Shown one piece after another: positions 41,044 through 49,621 of a DNA stretch of 64,000 nt (positions are counted from its first letter, which is position 1; each line of letters opens with the position of its first letter). The position numbers and the translations under genes are program-made. The stretch is taken from assembly GCF_013141715.1 (NCBI RefSeq), contig NZ_WHOA01000148.1:1-64000 (forward strand). Reading direction: 5' to 3'. This DNA comes from Paenibacillus phytorum. GTDB lineage: Bacteria; Bacillota; Bacilli; Paenibacillales; NBRC-103111. The notes under the pieces are model-generated. The model was not told the DNA's origin, searched no databases, and saw nothing but the letters and a program-made list of their open reading frames with translations.

Positions 41044-41078
41044 AAACGTTATCCTGATGTTTGGGGTAAACGCTTTCT
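41044..41078. promoter_or_regulatory. LacI half-site and cre-like site upstream of lacI
   Basis: AAACGTTATCC (41044-41054) repeats the right half of the operator at 39921. GGTAAACGCTTTCT (41065-41078) differs from a CcpA cre consensus (TGWAARCGYTWNCW) at one base. Together they suggest autoregulation plus carbon catabolite repression. Confidence 0.45.
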
Positions 41079-41133
41079 TACAGAATAGTTCATCTCTTTA
41101 TGAGTTGTCAATACGTTTGACACCTTAAATCAC

Positions 41134-41178
41134 AAAAAAAGTGCTGACACCTTTTAATAAGGGTTGCAGCACTTTTTT
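41134..41178 (-). terminator. Terminator of the SLH gene
   Basis: GTGCTG and CAGCAC, with further inner pairing ACACC/GGGTT, form a stem. Both strands have a T-tract (six to seven), so it may also end plus-strand transcripts. It follows the 41195 stop. Confidence 0.75.
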
Positions 41179-41194
41179 ACAATCTAGACATTTA

Positions 41195-42097
41195 TTACGA
41201 AGGCGCAGGTTCAGCTGTTACCTTATACTTGGACGAAATGTATGTGACAGTTTTCGCTTCGGTAATCACCTGAGCATACATCATGTCAGGTTTCGGGTCG
41301 AGCAAAGTATACGTAATGACAGCCTGACCATCTTCGTTAAACTGGATCGCATTAACTTCAATACCGTAGCCTGTGTTAGGTTTATCTCCTCTGGAAAGCG
41401 TTACCTTATTAACATCATCATTTACTTTCTCAACCTTTACCGCAACTTCTTCAGTTGGAGCCGGTTTTTGAGTATTAGCTTCCATTACGCGAATAGCGTT
41501 ATAGAGCCAACCCGCTGCTTCTCCACGCGTGAGCTCACTTTTAGGATTAAACTTACCATCCTTATCAAGAGTAGTAATTTTATAAAGCAGAAGTCTCTGT
41601 AAAGTGCCTTGATAATCAATCGTAATTTGATCCTCATCCTTGATCATGATGAACATTTTGACCAGCGGGAAATTGCCTTTCTTTTCTAAGGCACGAACTA
41701 ATAAGTCCCCAAACTGTTCGCGCGTAATCGTTGCATTCGGGTTCACATCCTTTGGAATCTCCAACCCGTGATAATGAGCAATGATAAAGGCGTCCGCATA
41801 CCAAGCGTCATTCGCTATGTTCGTATACATATCCGTTGCTACTGGCTGTTTTTTGAACTTCATTAAATCTAAGTTCAGGTCCAAGCCTTTTACAATCATT
41901 TGCACGCTCTGTGCATAGCTAATTTTACCTTTAGGAACAAAGTGCTCCTGATCGATCCCGCTTACGACACCACGGTCTTTCAGGGCCAGAATGGATTCCG
42001 CTTGTCCTTCATCTAAATCCGAAAATGCAAAAGCTGAACCGAATGTCAAACTACTGCACAATAAAGTTGTTAACGTTAACGCGGCTATTTTTTTCAT
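41195..42097 (-). CDS. S-layer homology protein with PrcB-like C-terminus
   Basis: 300 residues with a signal peptide (about 1-24, ending AFA). SLH-like repeats span about 25-200 (FSDLDEGQAESILALKDRGVVSG, YTNIANDAWYADAFIIAHYHG, GEAAGWLYNAI), which anchor proteins to the cell-wall polymer. The C-terminal 95 residues (VTLSRGDKPNTGYGIEVNAI, AVITYTLLDP) resemble the PrcB protease-complex domain. It is probably a cell-surface protein of unknown function. Own terminator downstream. Confidence 0.82.
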   Translation of the reverse strand: MKKIAALTLTTLLCSSLTFGSAFAFSDLDEGQAESILALKDRGVVSGIDQEHFVPKGKISYAQSVQMIVKGLDLNLDLMKFKKQPVATDMYTNIANDAWYADAFIIAHYHGLEIPKDVNPNATITREQFGDLLVRALEKKGNFPLVKMFIMIKDEDQITIDYQGTLQRLLLYKITTLDKDGKFNPKSELTRGEAAGWLYNAIRVMEANTQKPAPTEEVAVKVEKVNDDVNKVTLSRGDKPNTGYGIEVNAIQFNEDGQAVITYTLLDPKPDMMYAQVITEAKTVTYISSKYKVTAEPAPS

Positions 42098-42208
42098 CTG
42101 CTCTGTTCTCCTTTGGGCCTGTTTTTGTATAACCCGTTTCTGAGTTACTTACTTAACGCAGAGCAGACAAATAATGTTGCAAATGATTTTACTATATAAA
42201 AGAAGACT

Positions 42209-42745
42209 TTATTTCCGCTCCATGACCGAAAGTAATTCTTGTTTAAATTCGTCATCTAAATGATCATTACCTATAAAATTCAACATCAACTGTTTATTTA
42301 TACGATTGCCTTTAAGATAGTTTAATAAGAGATCTGCTTTATACTTCCTACCCATCATTAGATAGGCAACACACCATATTTCAGGGGGACTGACTTGGAC
42401 ACCATGCCAAATTGCCGCGTTTTCAATGGGAAAACCCACTGTTCCTTTGGTGTTTTGCAATGCGAAGGAGCCAATAAAATCAATATGCAAAGAGGGAACA
42501 TGGATGCGAAACTCACTTGCATATGGATAGTCCCCACTTTTAAGTTCCGTCCATGGTAAGTCGTCTAAAACCTCAATCAGTTTTTCCTTTGGGCATTCCA
42601 CAACAATATCCCAATCATTAACTTTATCGACGAGCCCCAAATAAAACAGTAAACCGCTCCCACCAAGGGAATATGGTATTTGATTATGATTGAGCTTTTC
42701 TGCAATTTCTTGTAAGTCTTTGATATTCATTTTTTGAATTCTCAT
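42209..42745 (-). CDS. Nucleotidyltransferase-fold protein
   Basis: 178 residues. SLGGSGLLFYLGLVDKVNDWDIVVE (about 27-51) fits the GG/S plus D-x-D core of the nucleotidyltransferase superfamily, and HIDFIGSFAL near 91-100 supplies a third acidic position. Related proteins include aminoglycoside adenylyltransferase-like and AbiEii-type folds. The substrate is not predictable and there is no partner antitoxin gene. ATG start, but the SD is weak. Confidence 0.6.
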   Translation of the reverse strand: MRIQKMNIKDLQEIAEKLNHNQIPYSLGGSGLLFYLGLVDKVNDWDIVVECPKEKLIEVLDDLPWTELKSGDYPYASEFRIHVPSLHIDFIGSFALQNTKGTVGFPIENAAIWHGVQVSPPEIWCVAYLMMGRKYKADLLLNYLKGNRINKQLMLNFIGNDHLDDEFKQELLSVMERK

Positions 42746-43102
42746 TTCTAATGTAGTTTTAAATAAATTCGTGAAAACTAATTGGTTTCCTTTTATCCAT
42801 CATCACATGAAATCCTCAGGTCCTACCAAATAACCAACTGCCGCGTCAAACCTCTACGTCTTGCTGTCTCCTACTATGACTAATTGGTCCGAAAGTGCTT
42901 TCAATGTTAAAAAGATATAAATTTACCTGTCAAGGAATTATTACTCATCAAATTCTAACGAAATTCTAATAATGCGAATTATGCTAGGAGCGTTATGGCT
43001 TTCGGCTCTATTCGGTAAATTTTAGGGGTTTTCAACTATGATAAAGTGAGTGTAGATGCGAGATTCGCCTCAGCTTTTATACCAAAAGGAGGAAGTTAAT
43101 TC

Positions 43103-43834
43103 ATGCAAAAAAAGAATAAGAACTACCTTGGAAAAAAGACAATATTATCTTTAGGCTTAGCGCTCTCCATGTTTAGTGGCTTTTCCACAAGTGCTCTTGC
43201 TGCCCCTGTAGCAACTGCAACCGTGAATAAGGGTGTTAACTTCCGAGCCGATCAGAGTACGAACGCTCCCGTTTGGGGATTTATTAAACAAGGCACTGTA
43301 TTGCCTGTTGAAGCTGCCAATGACTACTGGGTTTTAGTCGATTACAATGGAAAACAGGGCTATGTTTCACGCGCTTATGTAACCGTACATGAAAATAAGC
43401 CTTCTCCTTCTCCTTCTCCTTCTCCTTCTCCTGCGCCTTCTAATCCCGCTACTGGCGGCAGTTTAGCGAATAAAATTATCAAAACAGCTAACTCATTTAA
43501 AGGCCGGGTCAAATATGTATTTGGTTCGAGAGATCAACAGCGTTTGCGTTTAGATTGTTCTTCCTTCACGCAATATGTATTTCAACTAAATGGCGTTCAA
43601 ATTCCTTGGGGATCTAAGGCTCAAGCCAAATTGGGCTCATACATTCCACGCAATCAGCTCCAACCGGGTGATTTGGTATTTTTCAGTGTAAGTACACCAG
43701 GTCAAATTAACCATGTGGGCATCTACATAGGGAATGGACAATTCATTAACAATTTGCCGAACAAAGGTGTAGTCGTCGGTGACCTCAATAGCTCATATTG
43801 GACAAGCCATTACATCACAGGCCGCAGAGTCTAA
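43103..43834 (+). CDS. Secreted SH3b-NlpC/P60 peptidoglycan hydrolase
   Basis: 243 residues. Signal peptide to about residue 33 (ALA-AP), SH3b domain (about 38-95, GVNFRADQSTNAPVWG), a SPSPSPSPSP linker, then the NlpC/P60 catalytic domain (120-243). The nucleophile is the Cys of LDCSSFTQYVF, the His is in INHVGIYIG; the third polar residue may be the Asn in FINNLP. It should cleave gamma-D-Glu-DAP bonds in cell-wall stem peptides. ATG with AAAGGAGGAAG. The 357-base gap 42746-43102 holds its promoter region but no clear promoter or RNA motif. Confidence 0.9.
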   Translation: MQKKNKNYLGKKTILSLGLALSMFSGFSTSALAAPVATATVNKGVNFRADQSTNAPVWGFIKQGTVLPVEAANDYWVLVDYNGKQGYVSRAYVTVHENKPSPSPSPSPSPAPSNPATGGSLANKIIKTANSFKGRVKYVFGSRDQQRLRLDCSSFTQYVFQLNGVQIPWGSKAQAKLGSYIPRNQLQPGDLVFFSVSTPGQINHVGIYIGNGQFINNLPNKGVVVGDLNSSYWTSHYITGRRV

Positions 43835-43858
43835 GCCATTAGAGCTCTATAACTTAAA

Positions 43859-43893
43859 TAAGAACCCTTCCTTTTTCTAAAAGGAGGGTTCTT
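43859..43893 (+). terminator. Hairpin after the NlpC/P60 gene
   Basis: AAGAACCCT and AGGGTTCTT form a 9-bp stem 25 bases after the stop. The T-tract is short, so it may be a weak terminator. Confidence 0.5.
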
Positions 43894-44003
43894 CATCGTT
43901 TCATCTCCTATTGAAGTATTTGGTTTATTTGGGTAATAGACACATATAATGATCTTAGCTTCCGACGGACAGGCATGAGTTTTACATGAGAGGACAACCA
44001 TAT

Positions 44004-44624
44004 ATGCAGGATTGGTTCATTATTTTCATGTACAATTTATTCACGAATATCGATAACGCGATTATGATCCAGCTGTCTCTTCATAAATATAATCTCAGCG
44101 GTAAGATCAAATTTTATCTTTTTATGCTCCTCTGCTTGTTTCGTATTCTATATATTGCATGTGTACAATCGATGTCAGATGTGCCCTACATCAATGTTGC
44201 AACGGCCCTCATTATGTTCTTCTTCGCCATTCGGATGGTCATGCCTAAGAAAATGATGAGAAGACATTTAACCTATCTATTCATTTTCAGCAGTATTGCA
44301 ACCTTAGATTTAATCATGAGTATTGATAGTATCTTGCTGACAGCCAGGCTATCAGATAACTTATTATTCATCGCAATGGGCGTATTGCCGGCTTTATGTC
44401 TCATCTTTTTATTTTCCTCTAAAATGGAAGAATTCATTACAAAAATGCCCTGGATTGAAGTTGCCATCGCCGGCTTATTAGCCCAGTTAGCTGTCCTTCA
44501 GCTAAAAAAAGAACCAGACATCCTGCACTTGCTGCAAGAGGAATGGTTCGATTTAATGGCCATCACCGCCATGTGCGTGATATGCAGTATGGGTTGGTTC
44601 AATCTTTGGAGGAAGACGTATTGA
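44004..44624 (+). CDS. TerC/YjbE-like integral membrane protein
   Basis: 206 residues with about seven hydrophobic helices. The pairs NIDNAIMIQLSL (start of TM1) and TLDLIMSIDSILLTARLS (TM4) match, in diverged form, the conserved Asp/Asn motifs of TerC/YjbE proteins, some of which export manganese. I infer a metal or ion transporter; the match is weaker than in classic YkoY/YjbE. The ATG at 44004 is favoured because GAGGACA precedes it; the upstream ATG at 43986 has no SD. Confidence 0.55.
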   Translation: MQDWFIIFMYNLFTNIDNAIMIQLSLHKYNLSGKIKFYLFMLLCLFRILYIACVQSMSDVPYINVATALIMFFFAIRMVMPKKMMRRHLTYLFIFSSIATLDLIMSIDSILLTARLSDNLLFIAMGVLPALCLIFLFSSKMEEFITKMPWIEVAIAGLLAQLAVLQLKKEPDILHLLQEEWFDLMAITAMCVICSMGWFNLWRKTY

Positions 44625-44648
44625 CATCCCTTTCATCTTACAAGTGTC

Positions 44649-44777
44649 TTAAAAGGATTTCCCCATCAGTACCAAAATCTGATTTGCACTGGTTCTTTTT
44701 AGCACATAAAATCCGGTCCAGAGGCGGTAGCCATACCACTCAGAGCAAACCCCCAAGGCTTGTGACCCACAAGCCAT
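44649..44777 (-). other. Small ORF or structured RNA, undecided
   Basis: A 42-codon minus-strand ORF starts with MACGSQALGVCSEWYGYRLW and has AAGGAGAGGATAGAT before its ATG, a credible SD. The same DNA folds into two hairpins: GGCTTGTG-ACC-CACAAGCC (44757-44775) and GAGGCGGTAGCCATACCACTC (44721-44741). I recognise neither the peptide nor an RNA family. It lies between convergent neighbours, so it would be a free-standing small transcript. Confidence 0.3.
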
Positions 44778-44873
44778 ATCTATCCTCTCCTTTATAGTAA
44801 TTGTGAATATATGATTTATTCTATGAAATATTTACTAATTTGCTTGTACAACTGCCATTATGTCAGCAAGCAC

Positions 44874-44897
44874 AAAAAAACAGAACCGAAGGTTCTG
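44874..44897 (-). terminator. Terminator of the 180-residue gene
   Basis: CAGAACC-GAA-GGTTCTG stem with seven T following on the minus strand. Confidence 0.8.
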
Positions 44898-44920
44898 CAT
44901 AATCGAATTTAAAATAAAGG

Positions 44921-45463
44921 TCAATCCCGAACATTTCTAATCTCGTCCATGCTTTTTTTAGCCCTGCTGTTGAGCGATTTCTTGTCTTTTAAGTTATATT
45001 GATTCAGCTCATGTCCTGGGTCAATGATTAATGGTTTTGAAATAACATCTTCTAGCATCTTATAGGTAAGTTGATAAGCCGTATGCCTTATTTCTCTAGA
45101 AACTACCTTTTTTAAAGATTTAATTAAATCCATCAGTTTTTCGGCGTACATAAGCTTAACGATACTATCGGCTCCCATAATATGGCGCGAAGCAAAGGCA
45201 ATCACATTGTCAAGAATTCGAGAATCCTGATAATATTTGGCTAGTGACTCTAAACTTGTGATCGCTTCCCAGTCTCTTATCGATAGATGATTCGTGTAGT
45301 TATCGATCCATTCGTTGTACCAGTCAATTTCAATTTGACTTTCAATTTCGTATGTCTTATATTCTTCGAAAACACCATCACGATGCATTTGAAAAAAATG
45401 CCCTCGATACAAATCGAATAATTCTTTGGCTCTCAGCTGCTGCTCCTCCAAGAAACTCACCAC
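44921..45463 (-). CDS. Hypothetical helical protein
   Basis: 180 residues, charged and largely alpha-helical (MVSFLEEQQLRAKELFDLY; tail SLNSRAKKSMDEIRNVRD). No membrane segment, signal peptide or known motif. It begins with GTG codons without a clear SD and starts 24 bases after the MidA-like stop, so it is probably translated from the same transcript. Function unknown. Confidence 0.6.
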   Translation of the reverse strand: MVSFLEEQQLRAKELFDLYRGHFFQMHRDGVFEEYKTYEIESQIEIDWYNEWIDNYTNHLSIRDWEAITSLESLAKYYQDSRILDNVIAFASRHIMGADSIVKLMYAEKLMDLIKSLKKVVSREIRHTAYQLTYKMLEDVISKPLIIDPGHELNQYNLKDKKSLNSRAKKSMDEIRNVRD

Positions 45464-45487
45464 TTTTATTATATATTCTTTGCAAAA

Positions 45488-47038
45488 TCACAATGATGGA
45501 AACAGCGTCATAAGCGCTAAAGCACCTTCGTGTTCTGGTGCTAATTCTAAGGTATTACGAGCAAAATCCCTAGCTGCAGCATCTTCACCGACCTCGTAAT
45601 AGCAAATAGCCATCTCATAAAGCACCGAGGCGTCATTCCTGTACTCATTGTTGGTCCGCTCGAAGAATAGCAAAGCATCCTTGAACATATCCATTTGATA
45701 CAATAACATAGCGCAGTCCAAAGCTAAGTCACGGTTTAACTCCATCGGATAATACCCATCCCACATCAGAAGTATACCTTGTCGAATGTCCGATAATTCT
45801 TCTTCATCACACGTGGGAATCAGATTCGAGAGGCGCTTCGCGCTTTGGAGGAACAATTGCGCATCATACCCACCCAAACGCCAAAAAGCTAAGAGTTGGT
45901 TAATTTCCATGAGATCCAAATGCGAATCAAACCATTCTTTGATACTGAAAAAATCATCTGGACCAAAACGCTCGACAAACCGTCTATAGGCTAAGCGTGT
46001 AAGACCATAACTGTGCGGATTTGGCACCATAAGCATACACCCTATGTTCAAATGGTTATAGGGATGTGATGTGAATAAGCTCATGGCACCCTTTTGCTCA
46101 AAGACATACCCAATGGCATGATAATTGGCTGTCAGGGAAAAGCTTCCATGATGAATCAACTTTGGAGGTTCGTTATATTCCCAGTTCTCAATTCGATGAT
46201 CACCTTTATCCGCAGTGAGCAGGAGAAATCCCTCTTGCGAGAGCCGACCAAGTCGTTCCAAACATTGCAGACCAACTGCCGGAAAGAGGATATGGGAATC
46301 CTCCAGCTTCTGCGAATACAACCCTACAACCTCTCGATAAGGGTACGATTCCTGTTCATATTCATCTGCTCTTCGATAATGATACTCGGGAATGACGTTC
46401 TTCAGCATATCTGCAGCACTGCTTTCGGCATCACCTTCTGGGAAGTGCAAAGAAACCATACATTCATAAATTTTGTTTTCGTCTACATAGATCAGCTCTT
46501 GCGGAATACTGTCAAAAAAGTAATTCGCTATGACCAGCAGAGGCTGCTGCAAGTCACCCGTCCTAATTCGATCACCAGATTGCGTCAAATGAAGCTCGGT
46601 ACCGTGCACAGCATCAAATTGTGCAAAGTCCAGAACCCCTTGTTCCACAAAGGGAAGTAAGCTGCGGTGCTGCTGCCAAAAAGCGATATTCTTGAACGCC
46701 AGATCACTCATCACATATCGAAATGGAGGAAGTACTATCCCTGAATAATCCCTCAGCTCACATAGTTCCTTTACGATATGATAGGCTAACCTGCCCGAAC
46801 CCGCTCCAAGCTCCAGTATCGTGACCGGCTCCAACGTGTATCCAAGCCTCGCTCTATCTTGAAGAAACCCAAATACGATCTCGGCATAGGCAACCGCAAT
46901 ACTTGGGTTACTAGTTATGTACTGTGGAACATCCTCACTTTGCCATGCACCAATTCCCTGTTCTTCATAATAAGTTCGCTGAAGCTCCCATATGGGTGCT
47001 TCACTGAAACGATAAATCTTCTGATCCCTATGTGTCAT
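45488..47038 (-). CDS. MidA-like SAM-dependent methyltransferase with repeat tail
   Basis: 516 residues. The first 340 resemble the MidA/NDUFAF7 (COG1565) arginine-methyltransferase fold: ILELGAGSGRLAYHIVKEL holds the SAM loop, and PLLVIANYFFDSIPQELI is the conserved acidic/N-E/F-D-S-I-P segment. The C-terminal 150 residues carry tetratricopeptide-like helical pairs (RDLALDCAMLLYQMDMFKDALLFF, YEMAICYYEVGEDAAARDFARN), unusual for MidA. It may methylate a protein partner recruited by the repeats. Substrate unknown. Confidence 0.7.
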   Translation of the reverse strand: MTHRDQKIYRFSEAPIWELQRTYYEEQGIGAWQSEDVPQYITSNPSIAVAYAEIVFGFLQDRARLGYTLEPVTILELGAGSGRLAYHIVKELCELRDYSGIVLPPFRYVMSDLAFKNIAFWQQHRSLLPFVEQGVLDFAQFDAVHGTELHLTQSGDRIRTGDLQQPLLVIANYFFDSIPQELIYVDENKIYECMVSLHFPEGDAESSAADMLKNVIPEYHYRRADEYEQESYPYREVVGLYSQKLEDSHILFPAVGLQCLERLGRLSQEGFLLLTADKGDHRIENWEYNEPPKLIHHGSFSLTANYHAIGYVFEQKGAMSLFTSHPYNHLNIGCMLMVPNPHSYGLTRLAYRRFVERFGPDDFFSIKEWFDSHLDLMEINQLLAFWRLGGYDAQLFLQSAKRLSNLIPTCDEEELSDIRQGILLMWDGYYPMELNRDLALDCAMLLYQMDMFKDALLFFERTNNEYRNDASVLYEMAICYYEVGEDAAARDFARNTLELAPEHEGALALMTLFPSL

Positions 47039-47174
47039 CGACTTGAACCTACTTTACTCCATTTTTATGAAAAAACAACTCCCATCTTACCACAAAGTGC
47101 CTCCTAATCAAAAATAGAAAGACAGTTCCCTATTTCAGGTTAACTACCTTTCTACCTTGTTAAGAAAATTGTTT

Positions 47175-47846
47175 TCATTTATTAAAGAGAATGCAATTCT
47201 TGATATGTTGAATGTTGTAATGAAGCTTTTTCTCATCGGCCGTGATTAGTTCCGCAAATGGAAGGTCCAGCTTCTGAAGCAAGCCAATCTTGTTCGCATG
47301 TAAACCTGAGTCTAAACAGACGATTTGTCCTTCCAATTCTTTAAGCAATTGTTCAAAAGTATTCGGGAGCAGAGCAAAAGATGGATCAGGTGAACTAAGT
47401 GTTAATTGACTTAGTACTTGTGAATAGGGAGTCTGATTATTTTGATATGGACTAATCCATTTTAGATGAAACAAAGGAATGTACATAATCTGATAAAGAG
47501 GCGAATGAAACACCAAGTAGTCTTGAGAAATATGTCTCACATAACCGTGTATTGTCTGATTATTGGAGATATAAATTTCTACGAATCGATCGACCGCACT
47601 GCTTAAGATTTGGTGGTAGGTGATTTCTCCCGTTTGCAAAGTGAGGTCAGGTGGAGAGTCCGTGATCGATTTGTCTAAGTTTAGTGTGATATTTCTAATA
47701 TGAGCAATAGGAAGATATAAATACTTCTTTTCCATGTAAATGACGATGATATCTGGTCCTACATCGATTAGGTAGCCAATTTTATCCCCATCCCCAATCA
47801 ACTCAATCTGTACCATCTTACCAATATACGAATTGAAAAACATCAT
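47175..47846 (-). CDS. CotB-like spore-coat protein, paralogue A
   Basis: 223 residues made of two Lsm/DUF2642-like beta domains: GKMVQIELIGDGDKIGYLIDVGPDIIVIYM and FVEIYISNNQTIHGYVRHISQDYLVFHSP, with a third short strand set near the C-terminus. It is a clear homologue of the gene at 52222 (shared VEIYI-NQ-IHGY-HI-DY-FHSP). In Bacillus, CotB has the same N-terminal fold and is a coat protein phosphorylated by CotH. It lacks a Ser/Lys tail. SD AGGAGG. It is downstream of the permease gene in the cot locus. Confidence 0.7.
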   Translation of the reverse strand: MMFFNSYIGKMVQIELIGDGDKIGYLIDVGPDIIVIYMEKKYLYLPIAHIRNITLNLDKSITDSPPDLTLQTGEITYHQILSSAVDRFVEIYISNNQTIHGYVRHISQDYLVFHSPLYQIMYIPLFHLKWISPYQNNQTPYSQVLSQLTLSSPDPSFALLPNTFEQLLKELEGQIVCLDSGLHANKIGLLQKLDLPFAELITADEKKLHYNIQHIKNCILFNK

Positions 47847-47876
47847 GGTTGATAACCTCCTTATCTCGTTTTTATT

Positions 47877-49223
47877 TTAAAAAATCCAGTAAACCCAAAA
47901 GGCGAGACATATCAATGTGAATATTAATGCAGGGGGTATTGTTATAAACGTGACTTTACAGTAATCCTTCCAACTTATTTTCACTTTATGCTGTTTAAGG
48001 ATATGAAGCCAAATTAGCGAAGCTAGCGTTCCGATAGGCAGTAGTAAAGCCCCTAGATCACTACCAACTACACTGGCTAAGTAGGTTACTTTTAAAGTTA
48101 GTGGGTCTAGCTCCATACCGGTTAACGTTAGTGTTCCAATCATTAATGCAGGGTGATTGTTTACTAACGTAGAAAGAAGTGTAACTAGTGCTCCCATTAG
48201 CAAGCTCCCATTTAATAAGTCGCCTGAAACTAATGGTTTAAAGGTACTAACAAGCATATGAGTTAGGCCAATATTATTTAATCCAAATATGATAACGTAC
48301 ATCCCAAAAGCAAACACGAGGATATGCCATGGTGTCTTCTTTACCATATCGACTGGAGATATTTTGAGATAAATCCAGCGCCATGCAAGTAGAACAGTTG
48401 AACCTAGCACGGCTACGATACTTACAGGTATACCGTAATAGGAGGCAATAAATAGACTTACCCGAACCATGAACACGAACAGTAATATATTTCTCATGAA
48501 TTTTGTTCGATCTTTAATGGCAGGCAGCGTGCTTGGAAGTTTAACGTTGTTTAAAGGATGATTTCTCGGTCCTATCGCGTTTATTGGTAATTTCTTTGGA
48601 AGAATGCGATAGAAACAGAGGAATAATAGTAACAAAAATACAATTAACCCCAACGTAGAGGGTATAAACATCATTAATGTGTGCATATATAAGTCCATTC
48701 CGACAATTTTGAGCGCAATAAGATTAACAATATTACTAACTCCTATAGGAGCGCTAGAAGCCGTAGCGATTAGCGCACCGGAAAGTAAGTAAGGTATTTT
48801 CTGGTGATTTTTTAACCCTAGTTTCTCTAGAACGATGAGTAATATGGGCGTTGTTATCATAATACTGCCATCATTGTTGAAGAATAGCGTCATTAAAAAA
48901 CAAAGTAGATTAACATACCAGAATAGACGGATCCCTGATCCTTTGGCTCTTGCCATTAAACCTTCAGCCGCCCATTGGAAGAAACCAAAGCTTTCTAATA
49001 CAATCGCCATGACAATAGTAGCCATAATCGTGATAGCAGCGTCACTGATGGTATCTGTAATTTGGAGTAAATCAGCGAAAGAAACACTTCCGCTTAGAAG
49101 GACAAGGATAGCACCTGCCGTTGCAGGGATCGCTTCGTTCATATCTTTAGGACGCCAAAGAATTAGGATAACAGTCATCACAAATGCAGCTATCGTAAGG
49201 GTTACCGTGGCGGAACCAATCAT
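47877..49223 (-). CDS. ArsB/NhaD-type ion permease
   Basis: 448 residues and about eleven transmembrane helices of the ion-transporter superfamily with ArsB, NhaD and SLC13 (CitMHS) members. Recognisable are FFNNDGSIMITTPILLIVL and GALIATASSAPIGVSNIVNLIAL, the latter the twin of the second half motif, and VGSDLGALLLPIGTLASLIW near the end. It could move arsenite or a monovalent cation/anion; no arsR or arsC gene is present. Embedded in the spore-coat locus between two cot-type genes, which is an unusual setting. Confidence 0.8.
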   Translation of the reverse strand: MIGSATVTLTIAAFVMTVILILWRPKDMNEAIPATAGAILVLLSGSVSFADLLQITDTISDAAITIMATIVMAIVLESFGFFQWAAEGLMARAKGSGIRLFWYVNLLCFLMTLFFNNDGSIMITTPILLIVLEKLGLKNHQKIPYLLSGALIATASSAPIGVSNIVNLIALKIVGMDLYMHTLMMFIPSTLGLIVFLLLLFLCFYRILPKKLPINAIGPRNHPLNNVKLPSTLPAIKDRTKFMRNILLFVFMVRVSLFIASYYGIPVSIVAVLGSTVLLAWRWIYLKISPVDMVKKTPWHILVFAFGMYVIIFGLNNIGLTHMLVSTFKPLVSGDLLNGSLLMGALVTLLSTLVNNHPALMIGTLTLTGMELDPLTLKVTYLASVVGSDLGALLLPIGTLASLIWLHILKQHKVKISWKDYCKVTFITIPPALIFTLICLAFWVYWIF

Positions 49224-49280
49224 AAATTTTCACCCCGCTTTTAGAAAAAGTCATCTTACTGTCATTCTGAATCTTATGTG

Positions 49281-49436
49281 TCATGCGTCTATTCTCTTGA
49301 TGTAGGAAATTTCCGGTATACTCAGATCTACGGAAGATACAGTTTCATAAACGACTTCTACTTCGGGCTGTAAAGGCGGTTTAAGTAAAAAGAAAAGTAG
49401 AATCCCTGCAAATATAATGATAAACATGACGACCAT
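49281..49436 (-). CDS. Small membrane protein in the cot locus
   Basis: 51 residues with one N-terminal transmembrane helix (VVMFIIIFAGILLFFLL, about 2-18) and a mostly polar outside or inside tail (VEVVYETVSSVDLS, ending in a charged KRIDA tail). The ATG at 49436 has GGAGG at 8-base spacing. It lies between the permease and cotH genes. Function unknown; possibly a spore-membrane microprotein. Confidence 0.5.
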   Translation of the reverse strand: MVVMFIIIFAGILLFFLLKPPLQPEVEVVYETVSSVDLSIPEISYIKRIDA

Positions 49437-49587
49437 TGTCATCCCCTCCCTTCTACCATCTACCACCATCTATCATTAGTAGATACTGATACTGTATGTA
49501 TACGGGACCTGTACTCATCTTGCTATAAACGGTTACCCCCCTCTTTCAAATATTCCACTCTTGTCTAGTAAAAGAGGAAATAAACAA

Positions 49588-49619
49588 CAAAAAAACCAAA
49601 TGCTATAGAGCATTTGGTT
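49588..49619 (-). terminator. Terminator of cotH
   Basis: AACCAAATGC and GCATTTGGTT form a perfect 10-bp stem followed by seven T on the minus strand, right after the cotH stop. Confidence 0.85.
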
Positions 49620-49621
49620 GG

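Noticed and set aside
43411..43440. SPSPSPSPSP-coding repeat seen as a phase-variable tract
   Set aside because: It is an ordinary Pro/Ser linker between the SH3b and NlpC/P60 domains; six-base units do not alter the frame.
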